DNA of 64,000 bases from Falsiroseomonas selenitidurans (GCF_012103215.1 NZ_JAAVNE010000014.1:1-64000); one strand, 5' to 3'; positions 35,359-44,301 are shown, counted from the first letter of the stretch. Program-made: numbers and translations. Notes: generated from the sequence alone by a model not told the origin.

Positions 35359-36312
35359 TCAGGCACGACGCGGCAGCCAGGATTCCGCCTCCCAGCGTCG
35401 CCGCAGTTCGGAATCCGCCTGCGCCAGCAGCCGTCCCCAGGACTCCGGCCCCAGGAATCGCGGGGTCTGCCCGCGTGCCGCGCATTGCTCGCCGAAATCA
35501 GGATCCGCCGCCACCGCCGCCAGGCCGCGCAGCAGCGCGGCGCGGAAGGGCTCCGGCGCCCGCTTGTTCAGCGCGAAGCCGCGCTGCGCCGCGGCCACCA
35601 GGTCCACCTCCTGCTCCCGCAGCGTCGCCAGTTCCGGCAGCAGCGGGTTGCGGCGGGCGGCGGCGATGCCCAGCCCGTGCAGCTTGCCTTCGCGGAGCCA
35701 GCCGATGCAGTCCGGCAGCGGCAGCATGGCGGCCGCCACATGGCCGGCCATCGCCGCCTGCTTCGCGGCGGCGGCAGTGGGGAAGGCGAAGCGCGGCAGG
35801 TCCAGCTTGCCGTCCAGCCGCCAGGCGGCGAAATCCCCGGCACTGCCGGGGGCCGGGGTGCCGAGCGTGCCGCGATCGCCCAGCGCGCGCAGCGCGGCGA
35901 TGTCGGCCGGCCCGCCGGGGGCGCCGACCAGAACCAGGCTTTCCTCCACCACCGCCGCCAGCGGGGCGACCTGGCTGGCGGGGTTGGGTCGGCCTTCCTC
36001 CACCGCGCGGGCCAGCAGCAGGGGTGTGGTGACCACGCCGATCAGCCGCCGCGCCGGGTCCGCCCCGGCCAGCAGCCCCACCGAATCCAGCCCTGAATTG
36101 CCGGGATGGTTGCGCACCGCCAGCGTCAGCCGGGGCAGGGCGCGTTCCAGGAAGGGGGCGACGCCGCGCGCCCAGAGATCGACCGCCGAACCCGGCCGCG
36201 CGCCGACCAGCAATTCCGCCGGGTTGCGCCGGTCCGCCCGCGCCAGCCCCGGGGCGGCCAGGGCCGCCACCAGGCCCAGCCCCAGCCCGACCGAGGCGCG
36301 GCGCGGCAGCAT
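35359..36312 (-). CDS. Bug-type tripartite tricarboxylate receptor-like protein
   Basis: Exported protein of 317 residues with the Bug receptor fold. The leader is MLPRRASVGLGLGLVAALAAPGLARA. The mature part has LLVGARPGSAVDLWARGVAPFLE and NHPGNSGLDSVGLLAG, the Bug pattern. The ATG overlaps the secF stop (TGATG), so it is translated with secF, an unusual pairing. No membrane partner (TctAB) is near. A role as a sensor or shared receptor is possible. The ligand is unknown. Confidence 0.78.
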   Translation of the reverse strand: MLPRRASVGLGLGLVAALAAPGLARADRRNPAELLVGARPGSAVDLWARGVAPFLERALPRLTLAVRNHPGNSGLDSVGLLAGADPARRLIGVVTTPLLLARAVEEGRPNPASQVAPLAAVVEESLVLVGAPGGPADIAALRALGDRGTLGTPAPGSAGDFAAWRLDGKLDLPRFAFPTAAAAKQAAMAGHVAAAMLPLPDCIGWLREGKLHGLGIAAARRNPLLPELATLREQEVDLVAAAQRGFALNKRAPEPFRAALLRGLAAVAADPDFGEQCAARGQTPRFLGPESWGRLLAQADSELRRRWEAESWLPRRA

Positions 36313-37271
36313 CAGGCGGCCGGGGCCTGCACCGCCGACGCCGCCTCGGTCGGCCGCAGCGCCTTCGCGCCGGTGAACAGCACCAGCGGCGCGGAGATGA
36401 AGATGGAGGAGGAGGTGGACAGCACGATGCCGAACAGCATGGTCCAGGCGAAGCCGGCCAGCGCATCGCCGCCGAACAGTGCCAGCGGCAGCGCCGAGAG
36501 GAACAGTGTGGCGGAGGTGCCGATGGAGCGGTTCAGCGTTTCGTTGATCGACAGGTCGACCACGTCCCGCAGCGGCATCTGCTTGAACTTGCGGAGGTTT
36601 TCCCGCATCCGGTCGAACACCACCACCTTGTCGTTCACCGAGAAGCCGACGATGGTCAGGATCGCCGCGATGGTCTGCAGGTTGAACTCGATCTGCGTGA
36701 TCGCCAGGAAGCCGATGGCCTTGGTGGTGTCCAGCACCAGCGTGATCACCGCCGCCAGGCCGAACTGCCATTCGAAGCGGAACCAGATGTACAGCAGCAT
36801 CGCCAGCAGGCTGATGCCCAGCGCGATCAACCCGCCGCGGAACAGCTCGGACGAAACCCGCTCGCCCACCGCCTCCACCCGCAGCACGCGGGTGCCGGGG
36901 CTGGCTTCCTCCAGCGCCGCGCGCACGGCGGCCACGGCGCGCTGCGTGCCGGCCTCGTCGCCCTGCACCGGCAGGCGGATCAGCACCGCATCCGGCGCGC
37001 CGAATTGCTGCAGCCCGACATCGCCGAGGTCGAGCCGCGACGCCGCGGTGCGCAGCCGGGCGAGGTCGGCCTCGCCCGGGGTGCGGACCTCCATGACGAT
37101 GCCGCCCTGGAAGTCGATGCCGCGCGCCAGGCCCGGGTAGAAGGCCAGGATGACCGAGGAGAGGGACAGGATGGCGGAGACGATCAGCCCCGCGACCGCC
37201 CCCTTCATGAAGCGGATCCGGGTGTTGTCCGGGACGATGCGGAACAACGGGCGGGAGAGCAGGCGGAACAT
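36312..37271 (-). CDS. secF: Protein translocase subunit SecF
   Basis: Membrane subunit of 319 residues that works with SecD to pull exported proteins across the inner membrane using the proton gradient. Features: MFRLLSRPLFRIVPDNTRIRF start, GIDFQGG, six membrane helices, and VGFSVNDKVVVFDRMRE in the C-terminal half. A longer in-frame extension (to 37361) is non-coding. It lies 11 bases after secD. Downstream it overlaps a Bug receptor gene. Confidence 0.96.
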   Translation of the reverse strand: MFRLLSRPLFRIVPDNTRIRFMKGAVAGLIVSAILSLSSVILAFYPGLARGIDFQGGIVMEVRTPGEADLARLRTAASRLDLGDVGLQQFGAPDAVLIRLPVQGDEAGTQRAVAAVRAALEEASPGTRVLRVEAVGERVSSELFRGGLIALGISLLAMLLYIWFRFEWQFGLAAVITLVLDTTKAIGFLAITQIEFNLQTIAAILTIVGFSVNDKVVVFDRMRENLRKFKQMPLRDVVDLSINETLNRSIGTSATLFLSALPLALFGGDALAGFAWTMLFGIVLSTSSSIFISAPLVLFTGAKALRPTEAASAVQAPAA

Positions 37272-37282
37272 CGGTGTCTCCC

Positions 37283-38866
37283 TCAGACCGGCAGGGTCTG
37301 CGGCCGGCGGCGGCGATACCACGCCGCCACCATCAGCCGCACCACCACGGTGGCGGTCCACATCTGCACGATCGTGCCGACGGCGACGGTCACGGCGAAG
37401 CCCTTCACCGGGCCGGAGCCGAAGCCGTACAGGCAGGCCATGGCGATCAGATTGGTCAGGTTGCTGTCCATGATGGTGCCGGAGGCCTTGGTGAAGCCGA
37501 GTTCCAGCGCCGAGATCGGCGTCCGCCCGTTGCGCACCTCCTCCCGGATCCGTTCGTTGATCAGGATGTTGGCGTCCAGCGCGGTGCCCAGCGTCAGCAC
37601 GATGCCGGCGATGCCGGGCAGGGTCAGCGTCGCCCCCATCACCGTCAGCACGCCGATCATGATGACGATGTTCGCCAGCAGCGCGATGTTCGCCAGCCAG
37701 CCGAGGAAGCCGTAGGCCAGCCCCATGTAGAGGAAGACGAAGCTGGCCCCGACGGCGAGGCTGATCATGCCGGCGCGGATCGCATCCGCCCCCAGCTCCG
37801 GCCCCACGGTGCGTTCCTCCACCACCGTCAGCGGCGCCGGCAGGGCGCCGGCGCGCAGCAGCACCGCCAGGTCGTTGGCGCCGCGCACGTCGAAGCTGCC
37901 GGAGATCTGGCCGCGGCCGCCGGTGATCGGCTCGCGGATGTTGGGGGCGGTGATGACGCGCTCATCCAGCACGATGGCGAAGGGGCGGCCGACATTCTGC
38001 CGCGTCACATCGGCGAAGCGCCGCGTGCCGACGGAGTCGAAGGTGAAGTTCACCACCCACTGGCCGTTCTGGTCCTGCCCGGCGCGGGCATCCGTCAGGT
38101 TGGCGCCATCCACCTCCACCCGGCGGCGGACCGCGTAGCGTTCCTGGAAGCGGTCGCCCGGCAGGAACATGGTCCCCGGCGGCGGCGTCGGCGCCTGCAG
38201 GTTCGCACTCTCGTCCAGCAAGTGAAACGTCATGCGGGCCGTGCGGCCCAGCAGGTCCTTGATCCGGGCGGGATCTTCCACGCCCGGCAACTGGACCAGG
38301 ATGCGGTTGGAACCCTGGCGGGCGATCAGCGCCTCCGCCACGCCGGTCTCGTCCACGCGGCGGCGGACGATCTCCAGCGATTGTTCCACCGCATTGGCGG
38401 CCTTGGCGCGCAGCGCCACCTCGGTCAGCGTCGCGCCCACCACCCCGTCGGGGGCCGCCGTCACCTCGATATCCGGCTGCTGCGACCCGGCGCCGGCATT
38501 CACGCTGATCGCCGCCTCGCGCAGGATGCGGGCCATGTCGGGCGCGCGGGCCGGGTCGGAGACGCGGACGGAGACGCGGCGTTCGGCGGGATTGGCATTG
38601 AGCCCGGTGTAGAGGATGCGCGGATTGGCGGTGGCGGCGCCGCGGCGGGCGGTATCCACCAACGCCTCCAGCCTTTCCCGCACCATGGCCGAGGTATCGA
38701 CCTCCAGCAGCAGGTAGCTGCCGCCGCGCAAATCGAGGCCGAGGCTGATCTGGCGCACCCAGTCCGGCAGCGCGCTGCGCGGCAGCAGGTTGGGCAGGGA
38801 GACCAGGATGCCGAGGAGGCAGACGCCGATGATGGCGAACACCTTCCAGCGGGCGAAATACATCAT
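37283..38866 (-). CDS. secD: Protein translocase subunit SecD
   Basis: Membrane subunit of 527 residues. The N-terminal helix (MMYFARWKVFAIIGVCLLG), the LGLDLRGGSYLLLEVD motif, the large periplasmic domain, and the C-terminal helices with GTALDANILINERIREE are all present. The start at 38866 fits family length; an ATG at 38905 would add 13 residues. No yajC is next to it; a Gfo/Idh gene diverges from it 153 bases away. Confidence 0.96.
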   Translation of the reverse strand: MMYFARWKVFAIIGVCLLGILVSLPNLLPRSALPDWVRQISLGLDLRGGSYLLLEVDTSAMVRERLEALVDTARRGAATANPRILYTGLNANPAERRVSVRVSDPARAPDMARILREAAISVNAGAGSQQPDIEVTAAPDGVVGATLTEVALRAKAANAVEQSLEIVRRRVDETGVAEALIARQGSNRILVQLPGVEDPARIKDLLGRTARMTFHLLDESANLQAPTPPPGTMFLPGDRFQERYAVRRRVEVDGANLTDARAGQDQNGQWVVNFTFDSVGTRRFADVTRQNVGRPFAIVLDERVITAPNIREPITGGRGQISGSFDVRGANDLAVLLRAGALPAPLTVVEERTVGPELGADAIRAGMISLAVGASFVFLYMGLAYGFLGWLANIALLANIVIMIGVLTVMGATLTLPGIAGIVLTLGTALDANILINERIREEVRNGRTPISALELGFTKASGTIMDSNLTNLIAMACLYGFGSGPVKGFAVTVAVGTIVQMWTATVVVRLMVAAWYRRRRPQTLPV

Positions 38867-39019
38867 GGGCGCAGCCAAACCCCATCGGTGAAGGAGCGGC
38901 CTCATAGCCCCAGCCGGCGGGCGATGCCACTGGCCGGGAAGATGCGGCGCGGCCCCCCCTGATGCAAGCCCGCGCGAGGCGGCGTATCACGGCACGGCTT
39001 GAAGAAAGGATTTTTCACG

Positions 39020-39949
39020 ATGTCGCTGCGGGTCGCGGTGCTCGGCGCCGGGCATTTCGGGCGGTTCCACGCGCTGAAGGCGGCGAAGCCAGGGCCGCTG
39101 ACGCTGGTCGCGCTGCATGACGCGGACCCGGCGCGGGCCGCGCTGGTGGCCGGCGAATGCGGCGTGCCGGCGCTGCCGGTGGCCGAGGCGATCGCGGCGG
39201 CGGAGGCGGTGATCGTCGCCGTCCCCACCCGCTTCCACGCCGCGCTTGGCCGGCAGGTGCTGGAAGCGGGGCGCCACCTGTTCATGGAAAAGCCCATCGC
39301 CGCCACGCTGGCCGAGGCCGAGGCGCTGGCCGCCCTGGCCGCCGCGCGCGGCCGCGTGCTGCAGGTGGGGCATATCGAGCGCTTCTCCGCTGCCTTCCGC
39401 GCCGTGGTCGCGGCGCAATCCGGCGGTGCCGTGCACTGGGAGGCGGTGCGGGTGGCGCCCTTCCGGCCGCGCTCGCTGGATGTCTCCGTGGTGCTGGACC
39501 TGATGATCCACGACATCGACCTGGTGCTGCGCCTAGCCGGGGAGGCGCCTTCCGCCATCGAGGCGGTGGGCGCGCGGGTGATGTCCGATCACGCGGATTT
39601 TGCCGTGGCGCGGCTGCGCTTCCCCGGCGGGCGCGCGGCCACCATCACCGCCTCCCGCGTCTCGCTGGCCATGGAGCGGCGGCTGCGGGTGCTGGGGGCG
39701 GAGGGGGAGATGAACGTGGATTTCCTGAACCGCGGCCTGGCCGTGCTGCGCCGCGGCGGGGCGGAGCCGGTGGCCACCATGCCGGAGCACGGCATCGACC
39801 GTGCCGGCTGGACCGAGCATGACAGCCTGGAGGCCGAGCAGGCCGGTTTTGCGCGCGCCTGCCGCGGCGAGGCGCCGCCCGAGGTCGGCGCGGCGGAGGG
39901 CATCGCCGCGCTGCGCGTGGCGCTTGCGGTCGAGGCCGCGATCGGCTGA
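39020..39949 (+). CDS. Gfo/Idh/MocA-family oxidoreductase
   Basis: NAD(P)-dependent oxidoreductase of 309 residues. The N-terminal Rossmann motif is VLGAGHFGRFHALKA and the catalytic Lys lies in FMEKPIA; GHIERFSAAFRAV and DLMIHDIDLVLRLAG are the C-terminal domain motifs. Members oxidise sugars or sugar nucleotides. It converges on lpxB with eight bases between stop codons, and in some related bacteria such genes accompany lipid A genes, so a UDP-sugar role is possible. Start at 39020 behind AAAGGA. Confidence 0.9.
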   Translation: MSLRVAVLGAGHFGRFHALKAAKPGPLTLVALHDADPARAALVAGECGVPALPVAEAIAAAEAVIVAVPTRFHAALGRQVLEAGRHLFMEKPIAATLAEAEALAALAAARGRVLQVGHIERFSAAFRAVVAAQSGGAVHWEAVRVAPFRPRSLDVSVVLDLMIHDIDLVLRLAGEAPSAIEAVGARVMSDHADFAVARLRFPGGRAATITASRVSLAMERRLRVLGAEGEMNVDFLNRGLAVLRRGGAEPVATMPEHGIDRAGWTEHDSLEAEQAGFARACRGEAPPEVGAAEGIAALRVALAVEAAIG

Positions 39950-39957
39950 CGGGCGGC

Positions 39958-41109
39958 TCAGCCGCGCAGCAGGCGCAGCACCACCGCGGCCGCCGCGGCG
40001 CTCGGCGCGCCTTCCGGCGGGCGCAGCCTGGACAGCATCTCGGCGAAGCCGGCGCGCTGCGCGGCCGCGGCCCCGCTCCCGGTCAGCAGCGGCACCAGCC
40101 CATCCGTCAGGGCGCAGGGTGTCGCCGCTTCCTGCAGGTATTCCGGCACCACCGCGCGTTCGGCCAGCAGATTCACCAGGCTGGCGAAGGGCACGCGCAC
40201 CAGGCGGCGGATGATGGCGGCGGTAACCGGGTTCACCTTGTAGGCCACCAGATGCGGCACGCCCGCCACCGCCATCTCGAGCGAGGAGGTGCCGGACTTG
40301 ATCAGCCCGGCCCCGCCCGGCTGCGCGGCGGCGGCGAAGGCGTCGTGCTTCTCGGCCAGGTCGGTGACCAGGATCGGCCTGGCCGGCCAGTTCGCACCGG
40401 CGGCGCGCACCGCCTCCGCCACCACCGGGGAGACCGGCAGCACCGGCACCAGCCCGGGGATCCGCGCCACCAGCAGGCGCAGCGCGGCGCCGAAGACCGG
40501 CATCAGGCGCTTGACCTCGCTGCGCCGGCTGCCCGGCATCACCAGCAGCACCGGGGCTTCCGCGGCCAGCCCATGGGCGGCGCGGAAGCGCGCGGCATCG
40601 CCGGCATCGACGCCGGATTCCAGCACCGGATGGCCGACGAAGCTGGCCGGGATGCCGGCGGCCTCGAAGATCACCGGCTCGAAGGGCAGCAGGCACAAAA
40701 TGTGGTCCACCGCCGCCTTGATCTTGGCCACGCGCCCCGGCCGCCAGGCCCAGATCTGCGGCGCCACGTAGTGCAGCACGGGAATGCCGAGCGGCCGGAT
40801 GCGCTGCGCCAGCCGCAGCGTGAAGCCGGGGCTGTCGATGGTCACCACCACGCCGGGGCGGCGCGCGGCGATATCCGCCACCGTCTGGTCCAGCCGCCGC
40901 GCCAGGCGGAGGATGTTGGGCAGCACCTCGATCAGCCCCATCAGCGCCAGCTCGCGCATCGGGAAGAGGCTTTCCAGCCCCTGTTCCGCCATGCGCTCCC
41001 CGCCGATGCCGGCCACTTCCAGCCCCGGGGCGGCCTGCCGCAGGGCGGCGATGAGCCGGGCACCCAGCACATCGCCGGAGGCTTCGCCGGCCACGACATA
41101 GATGCGCAT
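39958..41109 (-). CDS. lpxB: Lipid-A-disaccharide synthase LpxB
   Basis: Glycosyltransferase of 383 residues that joins UDP-2,3-diacylglucosamine and lipid X to form the lipid A disaccharide at the inner membrane. The start MRIYVVAGEASGDVLGARLI, SPGFTLRLAQ, HYVAPQIWAWRPGR, FVGHPVLE and KSGTSSLEMAVAGVPHLVAYK are diagnostic. The ATG overlaps the stop of the nitrilase gene (TGATG). The usual partners lpxA, lpxD and fabZ are not next to it, so it is separated from the main lipid A cluster. Confidence 0.96.
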   Translation of the reverse strand: MRIYVVAGEASGDVLGARLIAALRQAAPGLEVAGIGGERMAEQGLESLFPMRELALMGLIEVLPNILRLARRLDQTVADIAARRPGVVVTIDSPGFTLRLAQRIRPLGIPVLHYVAPQIWAWRPGRVAKIKAAVDHILCLLPFEPVIFEAAGIPASFVGHPVLESGVDAGDAARFRAAHGLAAEAPVLLVMPGSRRSEVKRLMPVFGAALRLLVARIPGLVPVLPVSPVVAEAVRAAGANWPARPILVTDLAEKHDAFAAAAQPGGAGLIKSGTSSLEMAVAGVPHLVAYKVNPVTAAIIRRLVRVPFASLVNLLAERAVVPEYLQEAATPCALTDGLVPLLTGSGAAAAQRAGFAEMLSRLRPPEGAPSAAAAAVVLRLLRG

Positions 41110-42008
41110 CAGGCGAAGACCGCGGGCCGCGGCGGCGGCACCGGGCGGCGCGGCCAGTCGCGGTGGTTCAGCACGGCGCCGTCGCGGCGCACCGCCTCGA
41201 TCAGCGCCGGGTCCAGCGTGTGGAACAGCCAGCCGGGCGCATCCGGCCCCCCGGCCGCCACCACCCCATCCTCCGGAAAGCCCCGGTCCGGCGGGCCGAG
41301 CACCATGGTTCGGCCATGGTTGTCATCCAGCGCCACCGACCAGGGGGCTTCCCCCACGGTCGGCGCCACGGCGACGAAGCACTGGTTCTCAAGCGCCCGC
41401 GCCGCGGCGCCGACGCGCACGCGGGCGAAGCCCTGCAGGCTGTCGGTGCAGGAAGGGGCGAGCACCAGCCAGGCGCCCTGCTCCACCTGCGCCCGGGCGT
41501 GCTTGGGGAATTCGATGTCGTAGCAGACGGAAATGCCCAGCCGCCCCCAGGGCGTGTCGAACACGGCGGGCCCGGCGCCGCCGGCGATGCCCCAGCGTTC
41601 CGATTCGAAGCGCGTCATCGCCTGCTTGTCCTGGAAGGCCAGGCGGCCATCGGGGGCGATGAGCGGGGCGCGGTTCAGGATGCGGCCGCCGGTGGTGCGC
41701 ATGGGCAGGGTGCCGGGCAGCAGCCACACCCCGGCCCGCATCGCCGCGGCGCGCATCGCCGCCAGGATGGCGTCCGCATCGGCGACCATCGCCGCCAGCT
41801 CCGTTGCGGGATCAGGCGCGGCATCGCCGGCCAGGGCCGCGCCCAGCTCGACGCAGGCGTATTCCGGCAGCAGGCAGAGATCCGCCCGGCCGCGCGCCTG
41901 GGCCAGCCACGCATCAAGCCGCGCGCCGAATTCCGCAACGCTGGCCGGGTGCCCCACCGGCCAGGCCAGCAGGCCCAGCCGCAGCGGGCGGGGCGGGGGG
42001 GGCGTCAC
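41109..42008 (-). CDS. Carbon-nitrogen hydrolase (nitrilase superfamily)
   Basis: Cytosolic amidase-type enzyme of 299 residues. The catalytic triad is visible: Glu in CLLPEYACVE, Lys in FQDKQAMTRFE and Cys in ISVCYDIEFPK. The overall pattern is of the amidase branch rather than true nitrilases. GTG start overlapping the GNAT stop (GTGA), and its stop overlaps lpxB. The tight coupling with lpxB is conserved-looking but has no clear metabolic link. Confidence 0.9.
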   Translation of the reverse strand: MTPPPPRPLRLGLLAWPVGHPASVAEFGARLDAWLAQARGRADLCLLPEYACVELGAALAGDAAPDPATELAAMVADADAILAAMRAAAMRAGVWLLPGTLPMRTTGGRILNRAPLIAPDGRLAFQDKQAMTRFESERWGIAGGAGPAVFDTPWGRLGISVCYDIEFPKHARAQVEQGAWLVLAPSCTDSLQGFARVRVGAAARALENQCFVAVAPTVGEAPWSVALDDNHGRTMVLGPPDRGFPEDGVVAAGGPDAPGWLFHTLDPALIEAVRRDGAVLNHRDWPRRPVPPPRPAVFA

Positions 42009-42601
42009 AGGCTGCGGGTCCAGAACACCAGGTCATGCGAAGTCTCCGCGGCGGCGCCGACCTCCTTCCAGTCGAACCGCACCACGAGCCCGGGCCGCCG
42101 CTGGTAGCCGCGATTGGACCAGAAGGCATCGAGCGGCACATGGCCGGGCGGGCAGCGCGGGTCCGCCGGGTCCCGCAGCACGGCGCAGAAGGCGGCTTCC
42201 CCGAGGCCGAGGCGGCGGGCATGCGCTTCGCGTTCCTGGAAGAAGCGCACCCCGGCGCCACGGCCGCGCCAGGGCGCCAGCAGCACCGATTCGCCGAAAT
42301 AGCAGGTGCGGGCCGGGTCCAGCCCGGCGTCGCGGAAACAGGCGATGACCGGGGCGTGGGCCTGTTCCATCGGCTCGCAGGTCGCGGCCCCCACCACGCG
42401 GTCACCCGCCCGCGCCACCACGATGGCCGCGCCCGGCGCATCGGCATAGGCGCGCAGGTAGCGCTGCTCGTAATCGCCGTCGCCGTCGTACAGGTAGGGC
42501 CAGTCGCGGAACACCGCGATGCGCAGCCCGGCCAGTGCCGGCAGCAGCGGGTGCAGGGCGGGGCCCGAAAGCGTCTCGAAGGTCAGGTGGATTTCGGCCA
42601 T
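42005..42601 (-). CDS. GNAT-family N-acetyltransferase
   Basis: Acetyltransferase of 198 residues. The acetyl-CoA loop is LAPWRGRGAGVRFF, preceded by the CYFGESVLL strand; FWSNRGYQRRPG is the C-terminal part. The substrate is unknown. It is first of three coupled genes (GNAT, nitrilase, lpxB). The ATG at 42601 is preferred because translation further upstream runs into a dispersed palindromic repeat; an ATG at 42613 is also possible. Confidence 0.85.
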   Translation of the reverse strand: MAEIHLTFETLSGPALHPLLPALAGLRIAVFRDWPYLYDGDGDYEQRYLRAYADAPGAAIVVARAGDRVVGAATCEPMEQAHAPVIACFRDAGLDPARTCYFGESVLLAPWRGRGAGVRFFQEREAHARRLGLGEAAFCAVLRDPADPRCPPGHVPLDAFWSNRGYQRRPGLVVRFDWKEVGAAAETSHDLVFWTRSL

Positions 42602-42612
42602 CGGGGGATGCA

Positions 42613-42670
42613 TAGAGCATTTCGAGGTCGGGCGGAATCGCCCGGCGACTCGGAAGATGCGTGGAAACAA
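42613..42670 (-). repeat. REP-like palindromic element (third copy)
   Basis: On the minus strand this reads TTGTTTCCACGCATCTTCC, a GC hairpin centred on CGGGCG-GAAT-CGCCCG, then CGAAATGCTCTA. It matches the layout of the units at 6944-7060 (TTGTTTCGACGCATGTTCC, hairpin, then TTGAAA...TGCTCT). It lies between the GNAT gene and the SemiSWEET gene. Confidence 0.7.
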
Positions 42671-42746
42671 GCCGCTAGATCATGGGCCGCGCTTCCCCGG
42701 CGCGGCGCAGGACCGGGCGCCGCTGGCGGTGGGAAAGAGCCGATTC

Positions 42747-43004
42747 GTGGACAATGCGGTGGAGGCCGTTGGGCTGGTGGCGGGGGCGATGACGACCGCC
42801 GCCTTCGTGCCGCAGGCCTGGAAGACCTGGCGGACGCGCTCGGCACGCGATTTCAGCCTGGCCCTGCTGGTGCTGCTGGTGGCCGGCAACACGCTGTGGC
42901 TGGGCTATGGGGTGCTGAAGGGCTCCACCGGCCTGGTGGCGGCAAACCTCGTCACCGTGCCGCTGACCGCAGCCATCCTGTGGGTGAAACTGCGGCGCGG
43001 CTGA
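42747..43004 (+). CDS. SemiSWEET-type sugar transporter
   Basis: Three-helix membrane protein of 85 residues, the normal SemiSWEET size; two copies form a pore. The signature FVPQAWKTWRTRSARDFSL (helix 1 to loop) and NTLWLGYGVLKG (helix 2) are present. No ATG fits; the GTG at 42747 follows GGGAAAGAG, and a GTG at 42729 is an alternative. The last codons (VKLRRG, stop) form the first unit of a 41-bp tandem repeat. Likely a facilitator for small sugars. Confidence 0.82.
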   Translation: MDNAVEAVGLVAGAMTTAAFVPQAWKTWRTRSARDFSLALLVLLVAGNTLWLGYGVLKGSTGLVAANLVTVPLTAAILWVKLRRG

Positions 43005-43147
43005 GGGGCGCCGCGCCTGGGCGGGTGAAACGGCGGCGCGGCTGAGGGGCGCCGCGCCTGGGCGGGTGAAACGGCGGCGCGGCTGAGGGGCGCCGCGCCT
43101 GGGCGGGTGAAACGGCGGCGCGGCTGAAGGGCGCCCCACCGCGGCGG
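42984..43147. repeat. Four 41-bp tandem repeats beginning inside a gene's 3' end
   Basis: Units begin at 42984, 43025, 43066 and 43107, each starting GTGAAAC and containing GGCGCGGCTGA. Units 2 and 3 are identical. Unit 1 differs from them by one base and encodes the end of the SemiSWEET protein with its stop codon. Unit 4 is diverged in its second half. There are no spacers, so it is not a CRISPR array. Confidence 0.9.
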
Positions 43148-43160
43148 GGCGCCGGTCGGG

Positions 43161-43493
43161 TCAGGCCAGGGCGGCGACGGCCGCGCCGGAGGAGGCGTGG
43201 ATGGCCAGGATCTTGTCGAAGCCGCTGATCTCCAGCACTTCGCGCACCGGCGCCTGGGGGGCGGCGATGGCGAAGCTGCCGCCGATCGCCTTGGCCTGCT
43301 TGGCCGCCTTCAGCAGCACCCGCAGTCCGGCGGAGGACACGTAGTGCACCTCGGCCAGGTCGGCGACGACCTTGGCGCCGCCTTCCAGCAGGCCCAGCAG
43401 CTTGCCCTCGGCCAGCGGGGCGGTCGCGGTGTCGAGCCGGCCCTTGAGCGCGGCCACCTTCACGCCCTGGTCGGTGCTTTCGGAGATATCCAT
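43161..43493 (-). CDS. STAS-domain anti-sigma factor antagonist
   Basis: Single STAS domain of 110 residues. The DLAEVHYVSSAGLRVLL segment holds the conserved Ser (53/54) that in homologues is phosphorylated by a serine kinase of the RsbW type. No kinase or phosphatase partner is in the window. Small soluble protein; it may act with partners elsewhere in stress or biofilm control. 30 bases after the GPP34 gene on the same strand, so possibly co-transcribed. Confidence 0.9.
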   Translation of the reverse strand: MDISESTDQGVKVAALKGRLDTATAPLAEGKLLGLLEGGAKVVADLAEVHYVSSAGLRVLLKAAKQAKAIGGSFAIAAPQAPVREVLEISGFDKILAIHASSGAAVAALA

Positions 43494-43523
43494 GAAGTCT
43501 GATCCTGTCCTTGCTTGCCCAGA

Positions 43524-44174
43524 CTATACCATCGGCGCGTAGCGCGCGATCTGGGCGTAGATCTCGCGGATGGCGTCGGCCAGGGAGCGGTTGAGCTCCT
43601 CGAGGTCGGCGACCTGGTCGATGCGCCCCTGCACCCGGTCCAGCTCCTGCGTCGACAGGATGAGGGAGAACAGGCCCCCGGCGCGGCACAGGCCGATCAG
43701 CATGGAATCGCGCGGGTCGGGGATGTCGTCCTGGAACAGCACCCCCATGATGCGGGCCTTCACCTCCCGCTCCTCCTTGTCGGAGACCATCGGGTAGCGG
43801 CGTTCCGGGAACACCCACAGGAAGCGGCCTTCGACGCGCTTCAGGATGCCCTTGGCGACCAGGCGCTCAAACAGCGCGTCGCGGTATTCATCGGCGTCGG
43901 CGGCCAGCGTCTCGATCCAGTGGCGGCTGTCGCCGGCTTCGGGCGCGGCGGCGATCTGCGCCAGGGCGCGGTCCAACAGCGCGTCGCCGGTGGGCGCCGG
44001 GTCCACCACATAGAGGCGGCCGGGATCGGTATCGATCCGCCCGGCGAGTGCCAGTTCGGCCAGCACCCCGCCAGCCAGCGCATAGTCGCCGGAGGGCGCC
44101 GCGCGCTCCTGCAGCCGGCCGCTCTGGTCATCGAGCATGAGGAGGAGGATTTCCTCCGGCATCGTCAACGGCAT
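43524..44174 (-). CDS. GOLPH3/VPS74 (GPP34)-family protein
   Basis: Protein of 216 residues matching the GOLPH3 family throughout: LTMPEEILLLMLDDQSGRL, YALAGGVLAELALAGRI, PTGDALLDRAL, an NWIE-like HWIETL, LVAKGILKRVEGRFL, and a C-terminal helical repeat. The eukaryotic members bind phosphatidylinositol-4-phosphate at the Golgi; bacterial members have no settled role and may bind acidic membrane lipids. No signal peptide. ATG at 44174 is chosen; one at 44162 also fits. Next to a STAS gene. Confidence 0.85.
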   Translation of the reverse strand: MPLTMPEEILLLMLDDQSGRLQERAAPSGDYALAGGVLAELALAGRIDTDPGRLYVVDPAPTGDALLDRALAQIAAAPEAGDSRHWIETLAADADEYRDALFERLVAKGILKRVEGRFLWVFPERRYPMVSDKEEREVKARIMGVLFQDDIPDPRDSMLIGLCRAGGLFSLILSTQELDRVQGRIDQVADLEELNRSLADAIREIYAQIARYAPMV

Positions 44175-44301
44175 GGCGTCAAAAGGCTCCCCGCCCAAGC
44201 TGCGCTTCGGCCCGCGCTTCACCGCAAGGCGGCCGCCAGGGAAGCGCGCGGCGGGGGGCAAGTCAACGTGACCGCCGGCGGCTTGTGGCGAGTTCATCCT
44301 T

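Noticed and set aside
42984..43147. 41-bp repeats as a CRISPR array
   Set aside because: The units are directly adjacent with no spacers, unit 1 is part of a coding sequence, and no cas genes are present.
43025..43160. Continuation of coding sequence through the 41-bp repeats
   Set aside because: A stop codon occurs at the end of the first unit and the 41-bp period is not a multiple of three.
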